Positions 53,801-64,000 of a stretch of DNA of 64,000 nt are shown piece by piece; within the stretch, counting starts at the first letter, position 1; the number at the start of each line of letters is the position of its first letter. A program made the position numbers and the translations under genes. Origin of the DNA: Pomacea canaliculata (taxonomy: Eukaryota > Mollusca > Gastropoda > Architaenioglossa > Ampullariidae); NCBI RefSeq assembly GCF_003073045.1, contig NC_037601.1, forward strand, positions 8,047,807 through 8,111,806, written 5' to 3'. Below the pieces are notes generated by a model that worked only from the letters and a program-made list of their open reading frames with translations, did not search any database and was not told where the DNA came from.

Positions 53801-55615
53801 AATAATGACCTGTCCACCCCAACAAGCAATATTGCCGATAAAAGTTACTGTAAAGTACTTGTACAACAAACAGACCATAGCCTCATAAGAACTGAGATGG
53901 ATGCAACGTCCTGAAATATATCTTGAATGTTTGGTGAGATTGAATGGAATCGGTTTCTGTTACACCACAAAGAGTACAGACATTATATTGGGTATTCTGT
54001 GTGCAGTCTTCAATACAAAAATGTCCAGTCTTATCTTTTGAGTCTGCCTTTTACGGAGAGAGTTTTTAACAGTTTTCAGTAAAATCACTGTAGGAGGAAT
54101 GATAGACACAGTCGTTTTCGAGAAAAACTCTTGAAGCGACACAATAGGGTTTCGAAACAATGGACATTGAATCAATCGGCTGTTTGCTGTTTCAATGCAA
54201 TAACTAGCTCCTTTCTGTGTGGTCATCATCCTATTTCTGAATCTGCAATAAATAAATAAATAAAATGAAATAAAGGCGAGGAAAAATAAAAAAATAAAGA
54301 AGAATTTTCTTTTCTGCCCAGATCGTCACCAGACAAGTACATCAAAGATGACCTAGCTCCCTTCACACGCAGCATGTCCGTGCCGACTGGGGTGGAAGGC
54401 TTGGTGGACAAAGTCTACACTGTCGGGTGCTTCGACCTCTTCCACAAAGGTCACATCCGCCTCTTACAGCGCATGCGCTCTATTGGTAAACAGGTCAGTC
54501 GCACAGTTCTGCTATCTACCAACGAGCAGGTTATTGCATAATACATTGATTCCTTTCTTCTGCATCTCGTCAGCTGACGATCGAAAACCTCTGTGATGCT
54601 CTTGTCGTGTTCTGTAAATAATTCATGGCTTAGAACAAGTTAGGGGCAGATAAGTGACGAACAGTGTTGGACAGGTTGCTAGGTCGCTCTCAACTCTCCC
54701 TTCCCGTTCTGCCTGCTTGCATTTGTTGTCACAGCATGCCGCACTTGTTTGCAAGGTTTGTCTTTTGCAGGTGATTGTAGGTGTGCATGACAGCCGCAGC
54801 ATTTACATGCTGAAAAAGCGAGTTCCAGTCGACAGCACAGAGAAGCGAATGTTGAATGTCAAGCAGTATGCTGATGTGGTGAGTAGATGTCTCTTGAGAT
54901 AACAAAACCGGCAATACTGGCATTGCAGGAAGTTACCCGGATGTTATTGTGAGACAGATATAGGCTCTTGTACAGTTACTAGGACTAACAATTTTTTTCC
55001 CAAAGAAACAGAGCATGGAAAAGTAACATCGGTCCTTGTATAGCATCCTTATTGGTATCATCTCAAATGTACTGCAAGAATAAGGTGTGCACACAGAACT
55101 ATCTAACAAAGGAGAGCTGTTAAAAGTTTCTCTCTAGGGTCAAGGTGATGAACTAGATGTGCATTCCTATCTCGGGTTTGCTGCACCTCTGCTCAATAAC
55201 TTCTTCAACACGCCCTCGTTGTAACTTTGTACAAGGACAAAGATAAAGATTATCAGCTGACCTCTTAGTCTGTTCCTTTTCCCAATCCCTCAATGATCCT
55301 TTGCTATCCCTGCGGTAACGATATTTATTTTTAATATCAACGGCCCTGGGGGTTTGTCGCCAGGTGTTTTGCATCGCCGGCACCGACCCGTCCACCTTCC
55401 TGGCCTGCGCTTTTGCCGGGCGCCAGGAAACCAGTCTTTACGTCAGAGGGGACGACATGCCTGACTTCCCGGCCCGCGAGCTGTGCGAACAACTGATGCC
55501 CGTAACCTTTCTGCCCTACACCCCCGGGGTCAGCTCCACCAAACTGCGCAAGGAGATCTACAACAGCAGCCAGAGTGACCCCCGCCTCGACCTGGACGCC
55601 AACTTGTTCTACTGA
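47823..55615 (+). CDS. Fused CDP-alcohol phosphotransferase / HxGH cytidylyltransferase
   Basis: Ten exons close in phase: 47823-48092, 48832-49004, 49783-49933, 51583-51749, 52276-52418, 52685-52830, 53023-53093, 54322-54493, 54771-54878 and 55364-55615, giving 550 residues. The N-terminal half is polytopic and carries D166-x2-D169-G170-x2-A173 ... G189-x3-D193-x3-D197, the metal/substrate signature of CDP-alcohol phosphotransferases. HDFLDHVDG and DPLLGGFMDAFCDK recall ceramide phosphoethanolamine synthase. The usual AR is AK174, and the spacer to G189 is 14 rather than 8. The C-terminal domain (about 403-535) is a nucleotidyltransferase of TagD/Pcyt2 type: VGCFDLFHKGH (HxGH 415-418), VRGDDMPDFP (494-503) and TPGVSSTK (520-527). 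Inferred role: making an activated phospho- or phosphono-headgroup and transferring it to a lipid. The substrate is unknown. The ATG follows a likely 3' splice site at about 47765. Confidence 0.88.
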
Positions 55616-57579
55616 CAGATGGCCGCTTCACTGACCGCGACTCGTGCACGTCCGACCCTCAGGCTTGTCATCGGGGATGGAGAGGTATCTTGAATGAGAT
55701 CAAAGCAGTTCTCGAAAATGTGCTCTCAGCAAGGGTGTGCTGAACGTCACCAAGGAGAGAACGATTACCACAAAGAATTTGAAACCTAGCCGTTGACATC
55801 CACGGGACTCGATCGGCAGTCAACGGGACTCAGTAAAGAAGGACGTGTAGATGAAGACTTTGTAGTCCGTTATAGTCAAAAGTTTATCTGAAAATATGAA
55901 CGGAAAGGTACAGACGTTGTGATATATTATTGAAAATATTTTAATGAGTGTTGATACTCCTTAAGGACAGAACAAGCTGCGGCTGTGATGTGGGTGTGAC
56001 TGGTGGGTGTGTGTGTGAGTGGTGCCATGTATATATATATATGTTTAGAGTGGCTGTAAGTATACGAGTGGGTGTGAACTACATGACTTTCTTTAAGGAC
56101 AGTTTTTGAACAAATTTTTCACAGCCTGTGAAACACGTTTCCTCTGTGTTATATAGTTTATTACTTGGCAGCTATTGCACATGTCGGATGCAAATTACGA
56201 AGAATAATATATTTTTCTATGAAAGTAATCGCCTTAATTTATATGAAACATGTTCCTGGCGTGAATGTTATCTTACTAATGCACGCCTTTCCCTGCTATA
56301 TTTCATTGACATTAAAGAGAAGAAAATATATTTTGCTTTATTCTTTTTTTCTTTACTTCTGTTCTCTGTGTCCCTTCATCCACGAAGAAACGCTCATGTA
56401 CCTGCAGACACTGTTGCCACTCATGTTCCTGCAAACTTAACAAAAACGTGTTTCTGGATATGTCTACCCGTATAATCTAAACGACTAGTTCTCCCTCACT
56501 GACCAGCTGACTAAAACAAAAAAACAACAACAAAAAACAAAAAAACAAACAAACAAAAAACTATATCACGCTCATCTATCTGTAGATTCTAGTTGCTGGT
56601 CACGTGTCTGCTAACTTTAAATTTACTTTCCTCTTCCTGACCTTACACTCTACATCTGGAAATAAACTATCACCAAACAAGCGTGTTTATCAGATGCAAA
56701 CGTGACAGTTCTGAAACTTAAAATATCAAAGTTTCAAATTTTGATTGTACTTACTCCACTTAGCAAGTATGGGTTATAAACTTTTCCTTCTGTATTCTAA
56801 GATGGTCAAAAAAGTGAACTTGGATGGAAGCAAATAATGTTTTTTTTAAAATATATATTTAGAGCGAGAGCGCAGAAATGTTGGATAATTTCTGTTAAAT
56901 TTTGAGATTTGAAAATATTTTTATTCAAATTTCACAGAAATACTGCTTTCTTCTACATTTCTAATTTCTCCACTTCCCTCATTCATTTACTTTTTTGTCT
57001 TTGCTAATGTTTGTTAAAACCATTCTTTGTTCGGTGTGGTTCAACACAGTCGAGACAACTCGCAAAATATCACTAGCCTCATCAGATTTGCTTTCATAAA
57101 TCATCGCAAACACTGACTGATGGTCCAGCACCAGGCACATCACGTACTGTCCTCATCCACACCGACCTGAAATTTGCACAAAATATAGTTTTACCTGAGC
57201 GCAGTCGATTTATCTGATACAGCTTCTCAGATTCCACCTCCCCTTAAAATCTGTTATTTGTCAATTACTACATTCTAGAAAAAGAACAGAAAGTTTTAGT
57301 TATCCGCTAGTAATGATGTAAATTTTAAAAATATCTATAAATATAAATTAATTTATGATTGTAGTAAACCTAACTCTAGCTTACGGAGCCAATTGCCTGT
57401 ACCCATGTCCTTAATGACACTCAGTGCCAGAACCAAACCATCAGCCGAGTCACGACTTATGATTTACTTAAATTAGACACACTTTGCAAAATGTTTTGTT
57501 ATCTTCGTTTGAAATTTTGCCAAACAAAGCTACGTACTCCAGAATAATTGTCCGCTAAACAAACTCCGAAGGCCATCTT
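55616..57579. other. 3' UTR of the fusion gene and downstream DNA
   Basis: AATAAA at 56661-56666, about 1 kb past the stop, is a candidate poly(A) signal. A TA run lies at 56028-56042 and an A/C-rich run at 56515-56562. Short open frames on the plus strand (about 56128-56475) show no domain. No other gene is visible. Confidence 0.55.
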
Positions 57580-58200
57580 GGCAGTTCAAACGACAGGAGG
57601 GAACCAAGGACACGTCTTTGTCAGAGCATTTCACACACTTCGGTACAAGGCCTTGTTCAAGTCATCAAAGCGGTGTACAAGGGCTCAATTAGCAGGGTGT
57701 TACTAGATTATGAAAGGTTTCCCTCACACAGTTCGTCAAGGGACTATACCGTTCAATATTTTTTTGAAGAACATCGTGCCAGAAACCTTTCATGACCATC
57801 GGCGCTCCATTTTCATCAGTGTAACTCAATTTCCTGTGTAACCTTCGATTTGCACACGTCATTGATTTGACAGCAGGCACCAGCAGCCAACTGCAAGAAT
57901 TTGCCAACAGACTGACACAGAGTGCAAATGAATGTGGAATTGAAATCAGCGCTGACAAGAACAAAGTGATAGTTAACATCAACAACACCGGCAAAGAATA
58001 GATTGAAATAAATGGAGTACAGCTCCAGGAAGGGAACAGCTGTTGGGAGTTACCCTCATCAAACCAGCACAGGACCATATCGGCGACAACAGCAATGGTC
58101 AGGCTGGACAGGATCTAGCGAAACAACACCATCAGGTTTGTTATGCTGGACACAATGTACAAAAAAAATGTCCATTAAAATTTATTGGAGTTATTTTGGA
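57580..58200 (+). mobile_element. Degraded LINE reverse-transcriptase domain
   Basis: Ordered blocks in shifting frames: GLVQVIKAVYKGSISRVLL, HTVRQG, FNIFLKNIVPETFHDHR, CNLRFAHVIDLTAGTSSQLQ, EFANRLTQSANECGIEISAD, EINGVQLQE, then MVRLDRI and RNNTIRFV. They reproduce the palm/thumb order of molluscan non-LTR reverse transcriptases. The catalytic FADD is FAHV, and there are at least three frame changes and several stops. The copy is therefore long dead and truncated at both ends. No host exon overlaps it. Confidence 0.8.
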
Positions 58201-58378
58201 ACACTGGTCGATGGTGTTTGCGTTTGGGATGAAAGATGAGATATACTGTCGGCCCGGGCATGGCACTTCTTGGAGGCCGCATGCACTCACAGGGAGCCAG
58301 GGAGCCAGGGAGCAGGATGCAGCAGATCTGTAAAGACATCAGTCAGTGGCATGAGCAGGACCAAACACAACGCATGCG

Positions 58379-58466
58379 TGTATGTGTGTATGTGTGTATG
58401 TGTGTATGTGTGTATGTGTGTATGTGTGTATGTGTGTATGTGTGTATGTGTGTATGTGTGTATGTG
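58379..58466. repeat. (TGTGTATG)11 octanucleotide repeat
   Basis: Eleven nearly perfect 8-base units follow the LINE relic. They encode Cys/Val/Tyr peptide repeats in open frames that have no other support. Confidence 0.95.
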
Positions 58467-61004
58467 GATGTAAGCCTGTTTTACTTGTATGTTTCGTTGT
58501 TTGATATTTGTATTTGTTATAAGCGGCGATTACTAGAGTCATGTGCATGTACAGTTTGGAGCAGGGAGCTCGTGAGTCTTGTCTGTAGCAAACATTTACT
58601 TCTTTCGTGAAGATACAGTATGGAAGGGGGAGGAAGTTACCAGTGAGTTTCCTCCCCTTTAAAACACGCACGTGTAAACGATGGTGGCACGTACAAGGTG
58701 CGAGTGCTCGTGCTGTGAAGTACATGACAAACACACACAGTCTGTTGGAGTGACAGACCTTGCGAAGGTGCGCCTAGTGCTGCTCTGGCATCAATCTACC
58801 TGTGTGCACAGAGGAAGCATATGTAAACAGATGAAGTGCAGCCAAACTCATATCATGAAGCGCCATTGAAAGTGTTGTGCAAGTTTCTTTTCAAACTTTC
58901 AAACTTTGCCGGACTTTGCGAACATTTCGAGCTTTACAAGATGGGGATTCTTCAGAGGTTGTGATACAAAGGTGTGTCTTTCATTTTATGTAAATCACAA
59001 AAAAGTGTCTATGCTGACCTGAAATAATTGTTGCCGACCGAAGTTTTGTTTAGTTGTTCTATTCGATGGACGCAATAAAAAAACGTAGCTTACATAAACT
59101 GTGAATTGCTCAACAGAAGCATATTAAAACAAACTGATGGGGGTCCTTTACCTTGCTAAAAAATAACATAATATTCAAAGATCCAGTTATTAAAGAAAAG
59201 ATTGAGACGAACTGTAAATATTAGGTTTAATAACAGCCTCGCACGCACCCTCATGATTATGATTCTTGCAGTTATGGTTGGCATAATTTCTCCTATCTCC
59301 TAAAAAAAACCCACCGAATCGCTTATTCTACCATCCTAGTAAAAAAGAATTTCGTTACGAACTGGCTTTAAAGCAATGGATGGGATTTAAAAAAAAAACC
59401 ATGCGTGCATGTGTACTTAAAAGAGGATCCATGTTACTTGGCACAAGGTCCGTGCAACCACCAGCAGCAGACGAGGCTTATCTTGCGGTCCCACGGATCA
59501 CAAGTGTTGAGCGTGCAAGCCTCGTGAGATCTCGGGAAGAATACAAACAAGGCGGCAAACAAACCCCATCCTACCCTTACCTCCTCCTGTCCTTTGGTTC
59601 ACAAGTGAAGTGTGTAAAACACGCTACAGACTGCACCCAGGGTGGACACGTGGACACAGTCACGACCCTGGTTACCTTCATTCTTTGTTGTCCGGAAAAG
59701 TAGTTCACAAGCGGGTTGGGACAGGGAATGTTGGAACATCCAGGGTAGACGTCTTCGTAATTATCAAGCCTGCTGATATTACTTTATATTATTTTACCCC
59801 CAGGGCCTCTTTGCCAGTTTTTCTAACTACCATCCCTTGGGCAAAGCAACATTCGCGGAGTCTGGACACCGTGTTGTAACATAGAAGACAAGACTCCTCT
59901 CTTTGATTTTCCCAAATTACCCAAGATGCAACCACTCACCCTTGCTTCATAACTTTGAACCCTGGTCATTCACTGGTCTGGGTCTGTATGTGTGTACAGA
60001 CCTGCTATGTACTCGGTCATTCAGTAGTAGGTATCTGGCTATTCGATGGTACTTATCATCAGCCAGTAGGGATACGTGTAATAATGTGAGATGTTTGCTG
60101 CTTGTATCATTCTGTCATTAAACATATCCTAACAAGATATACCTCAATCATCGAATCTTCATATTGTGGTAAGAGTCACAGGATTAGTTTAGTCACCATA
60201 TTGACAGCTAAAATGATTTAAAGCTCAATTTTATTTTATTGTCCCCTACTCAAGGACATAGGATGCTGATTGGTAGCAATAGGTTTTACTAGACACACAC
60301 TGTTTCCTGAGTACATAAAATCAGGACCAAAGTGGAGCTGAAAATATTGACTCAACACATCATTAGTAGCCAGCCAAACCGTCCTCCGTCTTCACCATCG
60401 CTTGGTCAAACACTAGTGTTGATGTCGGCAATCAGAAGACTATGGTGATTCTGTGTTCGACCTGCTCAGTGAAGCTTGCTAAGAAAGTTCAGCAGTTATA
60501 TAATCCCCTGGTAGACGCTTGTCAACACTGAAATAAAGGTGTTCTCCCACAGAACATCACTCTCATTACTCAAGCTTACAAACCCCTGGCGGCAATCAAT
60601 GGATTTCCAAACAAGGGCGGTTACCGCATTCATGCGGTTGTGAAAAGAACTGGGTGGATTGGTGTACTATCTCAATTTCAGACCTGAAACCTCTGAATGA
60701 GAGATAATTTTTCTATTTTTAACATCGTCAGCACAAAATGGATTTCTTTAGGTAAATGATAGGACATATATTCCTTTCAGCTTGATGCTGATTGCCTAAG
60801 ATGAAGATTGTCAAATATCTTCCATTTAATTTATTGTGGGTATTAGAAGATTGAAAAAAACTTGATTGAAAATGTTTTTGTCAAAGGCATCAATAAAAAT
60901 AATGGTTATTTTGTATTTCTAGTGAAAGAGAAGATCAGTGGAATGGATCTAGAGAATATGAAACAGACTCATGAGCACGCACACACGCAGTCAGGCACTT
61001 TGTA

Positions 61005-61200
61005 AGACGCTCGGTGGCGCAAGGGCAGCGCTTGTCACCAATACAGTGAGAGTTGGTTGTTCTGGGTTCATATCTCGTCTCGGCACAATGTTTTTTTTTC
61101 TGCATTTGGCATATGTTTACACGTCTGGCTGCCCTACTGTGATACAACCTTCTCTGCTGGCTTGGCGTAAAACACCAATCCCCTGTCCCACTCTCTCTCT
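61005..61200 (+). repeat. tRNA-derived SINE
   Basis: An A-box (TGGCGCAAGGG, 61014-61024) and, about 40 bases on, a B-box with one main mismatch (GGTTCATATCT, about 61066) form a tRNA-like head. It is followed by a T run, a body containing CTGCTGGCTTGGCGTAAAAC and a CT-rich end. The head-body-tail order is typical of molluscan SINEs. Direct flanking repeats were not found. Confidence 0.65.
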
Positions 61201-61839
61201 CTCCACATCGTAAAAGAGTTGAAATCTGTTCTCTGCGAATGTTTACGAGCTCTATGGGCTTTCGCTTAGCCCCGTTGCTATGAATCTTAACTGCCCTCTT
61301 GTCCAGCCTATTGCTATACGTTTTTAAGGCATTTCAAATTCCTAAGGATATTTCTTGAAGGGGAGTATTGTATGACTGGATTGTTACACAGAGCCGTTAA
61401 TATAATTGTTAACACTTGTTATGCTTCTTAGGTATTTATGATCTAAGAGTTATCTCTTCATATACTTATAAACCATTCACCCCTTGAAATGGGCTGAAAG
61501 CTTACTCAGTAAGGTTTGTTCGTTTGGTCGTTCTCTCTCTCCCTCCCTCCCACACACACTGTCACTTCTAGGTTTTTCCTTTCTTAGCCCCCTTCCTTAC
61601 CTCCCCCTATCTCGTACTCTAGGGTCCCCTGTTTATCTCCACCAAACCATCAGTGAAGTATTGTCTAGCCTCATCAAGCTGTCGATTTGCCCCACGGTCT
61701 GGGGCAGGACGCACAAGTGCTGCGCGTGCTACACGAATATTTGAATGTTTTCCCAACGGCAATAGTTCAGTTATTACCTTAAATATATTTAATATTTGCA
61801 ATTCGATCAGTGCTAACATATGTCGCAATGTGCAATACA

Positions 61840-61915
61840 ATGGCGGCTCAACTGTTAGGCAATATTAAACGAAGGGTCGATGGTTCGAGGCTTCACCTCA
61901 CGCTCTTCCCCTCAC
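61840..61915 (+). repeat. tRNA-like SINE head fragment
   Basis: TGGCGGCTCAACTGTTAG (A-box-like) and GGTTCGAGGCT (61882-61892, close to the B-box GGTTCGANTCC) lie in tRNA order. The spacing is a little short for an intact tRNA, and no cloverleaf was found. A degraded SINE head is the best reading. Confidence 0.42.
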
Positions 61916-62971
61916 CAAAGCAGAAATAGGTATATGATTTTAAGGACAGGTTTAGTTCTACTTTCTATATTCACTTGACAACATATGAATGCAGATAAAA
62001 GTATCACCACACATGTTAGTGTTAGTGTCGCCTATACCGAGGCCTTCCGAACTTTACTTTGCTGCCCCAACGATCAGAGTCGGTTGAGAACATCTTTACC
62101 ATTTTTTTTTTATACCAAAACATGTTGAGACATTTTTTAAAGTAAGTCAAGCTGGGGTCTTTCTTTTGTATTTTGTTATTTAAAAAAATTTTTTTTTGAT
62201 AGTTTCAATCTGATGACAGTAGGAACTAACACGAGCTAAAGAGAGCAAGTCTAATGACATTTGTGATGGAAATAATCAGAAAGGATCTGACAGCAACTGA
62301 TAAAGTTTCTCTGAATGTAAAGGAAGATAAATCTCAGTTTTCGTGAAAGGCCAACATAAAACCCAGCGAAGGGGAAAGATTTCCTGGGTTTTACCGTTTG
62401 GAAGATCGTTGAAATCAATTAATTAAGAAGACCCTGCACGTCCTGTGGAGCTTCCCTTTGTGGCTTGGCCAGTACTTGACAAATGGTTGAAATGTTTCAC
62501 GCACGCAAGCAAACTTCTAGGAATATTTCAACCAAACATGTCGATGGTCATCATTGAGGAAGTCGATTTAGTCCAGAAAAAAAGTCGAGACAGAGAAATC
62601 TATAAGGAACAGGGTTTTTATTGATTGAAGTGGAAAATAATTGAACTATTTTGCACGGTTAATTACCCCGACAACTGTCCAGAGCTCACGATGTTAACTT
62701 AGAAAATCTTGCTTGGCGTCTTCACGAAAATTGCATCTTTATAGGGCTTCATTCTGTATGTTTATTTGCTGTCTCTTTTTGCTTTGTTTGTTTGCTTGCT
62801 TGTCGTTGTAATTGAGGTGTTTGATCTAGAAGAAGAAACCAATTTAGCAACAATTTTTTAGCTCTGTGATTGTGCACTTACCGGAAGAGACCAACCGAGT
62901 AGTATTTTTGTAGTGGAGGCAAGAGTATGGAATGACAACCTGAAAACGAATGACATACAGCAATAGAATTG

Positions 62972-62985
62972 GTTGCTATGGCAGC
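62972..62985 (+). promoter_or_regulatory. X-box-like RFX site in intergenic DNA
   Basis: GTTGCTATGGCAGC differs from the palindromic X-box GTTGCYATGGCAAC at one base. No start codon with gene support follows inside the window. It could be chance or belong to a gene to the right. Confidence 0.3.
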
Positions 62986-64000
62986 ACACGTTAAAAACTC
63001 TGTGGTAGAGGTTGTCGTGATGTCAGAACATTAACCTGTTTTCAATCCTCTCATTCTGTCTACCCAGACATGTCATGACATTCAAGTTTTAAAAGAAATC
63101 GGACAGAGATTTTTCGTTTTCAAGGTGTAGCTCTCTCATTCGTCCTGTGCTTGAGTCTGACAAGGTTTTTTTTTTTTTCAATTATACCGTTCTCTTTTGC
63201 TTTAATGGTACCTGCAGCTAAGCCAGCAGCCACACGAGAGTTCTCAAGGGGAGCGAACCCACACCGCGCTTACCGGCCTTGCTGTCATTGTGCCGCATGC
63301 ACTTGGCGGACCTCTGGATGGAGAGTGGTGTCTGTCGTTACCTCTCCATGTCAATACCGCCATGATAAAGTGTTCACGCATACAGACGTTTCTAATTAAG
63401 CAGCTCGATATTGTAACTGTACTTGTGTTAATATTCGTGATCGTGACTACACTGTCCAGGCTGCTTCGTGGAGCACCAAGCACCGGACAAGACCCCCTGA
63501 AAAAAAATTAGTCGACTGAAAAAGAAGGAAGAAAAAAGAGAAATAACCAGATGTAATTGAAACAAGTAAAATAATGAGAGTATTTCGCCATTACCATACG
63601 TAGTAATGCGATTCGATTATTATTGTGTTTACTAAAACAAGTCCATCCATTAGTGTGAATACCGCTTACACCACAGTCTCCCACAGTCTGAGACCCGGTC
63701 ATCCACTGACACTCATTGTCTGTCCGTACACTAAATGTTAGGATACTTATCTTTCATTTTTTTCTATCTCGTGCGCTCGTGTTGTGGCCTCGCGACGGGA
63801 ATACTTCAGTAAAAATATTACTGATATTCATTTGCTGATTGCTTGTCCAGGTCCGATCATTTTGAAAAAAGCCCCGAGCACACTATGATCTGATTATTAT
63901 TCGATATATTTGAATATGCTTTCCCAATCCCACACCTCTCCACATGAATCAATAGAATGTTCTGCTTGGCATCGTCAGGACAGGTGTACCAGGACGATTC

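Larger units (their letters stand above)
58467..64000. other. Gene-free terminal region
   Basis: About 5.5 kb without a supportable gene. Open frames (for example 59380-59703 and 63151-63399) have no domain, splice context or conservation that I recognise. It holds a tRNA-derived SINE (about 61005-61200), a second tRNA-like head (61840-61915) and an X-box-like site (62972-62985). It may contain the promoter of a gene to the right of the window. Confidence 0.55.

Noticed and set aside
58236-58734. Overlapping open frames rich in Cys-Val-Tyr or Thr-His repeats
   Set aside because: Both are translations of the TGTGTATG octanucleotide array and its edges, not genes.
60240-60620. LTR-like arrangement (TATA-like ACATAAAAT, AATAAA, then a possible primer-binding-like stretch)
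   Set aside because: No second LTR, no recognisable internal coding region and no clear ends. Too weak to call a solo LTR fossil.
61005-61085. Functional tRNA gene
   Set aside because: A and B boxes are present, but the B-box is mismatched, no cloverleaf pairs properly, and a SINE body follows directly.
61355-61400. Purine tract followed by TGTATGAC, resembling an LTR element junction
   Set aside because: Isolated motif without a paired terminal repeat or coding remains.

Overview
This 64 kb window is intron-rich animal nuclear DNA. GT-AG introns, AATAAA signals, orthologues of metazoan ciliary and transport genes, LINE/SINE debris and abundant microsatellites point to a lophotrochozoan, most likely a gastropod mollusc. 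That placement is inferred from gene content and repeat style; no marker sequence proves the species.

Layout. (1) 34-6681 (+): the 3' part of a TSNAXIP1-like gene, whose first exons lie left of the window. (2) 6682-11.7 kb: gene-poor DNA with LINE and SINE remnants. (3) About 11.7-23.7 kb (+): an SLC7A9-type (b0,+AT) heteromeric amino acid transporter light chain with a probable non-coding first exon. One of its splice donors is the first unit of a long GTGA microsatellite. (4) 24.6-25.5 kb and 28.6-29.6 kb (-): two related, intronless rhodopsin-like GPCR genes. (5) 30.8-37.3 kb (+): a complete 13-exon BBS4 gene with a long acidic C-terminal extension and an RFX X-box-like site plus CCAAT box upstream. 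One intron holds an antisense STRAD pseudokinase pseudogene. (6) 39.8-43.8 kb (-): an unrecognised three-exon gene for a 501-residue predicted secretory-pathway single-pass membrane protein. (7) 47.8-55.6 kb (+): a ten-exon gene for a 550-residue fusion of a membrane CDP-alcohol phosphotransferase, resembling ceramide phosphoethanolamine synthase, with a TagD/ethanolamine-phosphate-type HxGH cytidylyltransferase. (8) 55.6-64 kb: 3' UTR, then gene-free DNA with a LINE reverse-transcriptase relic, SINEs and simple repeats.

The genes do not form one pathway. TSNAXIP1 and BBS4 are both cilium/flagellum-associated. The most interesting locus is the phosphotransferase-cytidylyltransferase fusion. 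It joins the enzyme that would make a CDP- or CMP-activated headgroup to the enzyme that would transfer it to a lipid. In a mollusc, a group rich in ceramide 2-aminoethylphosphonate, a sphingophospho- or sphingophosphonolipid synthase is a testable idea.

Exon boundaries were placed by eye from reading-frame continuity and splice consensus, and the phases of all complete genes close. Two junctions remain ambiguous: SLC7A9-like intron 4, and intron 2 of the fusion gene.
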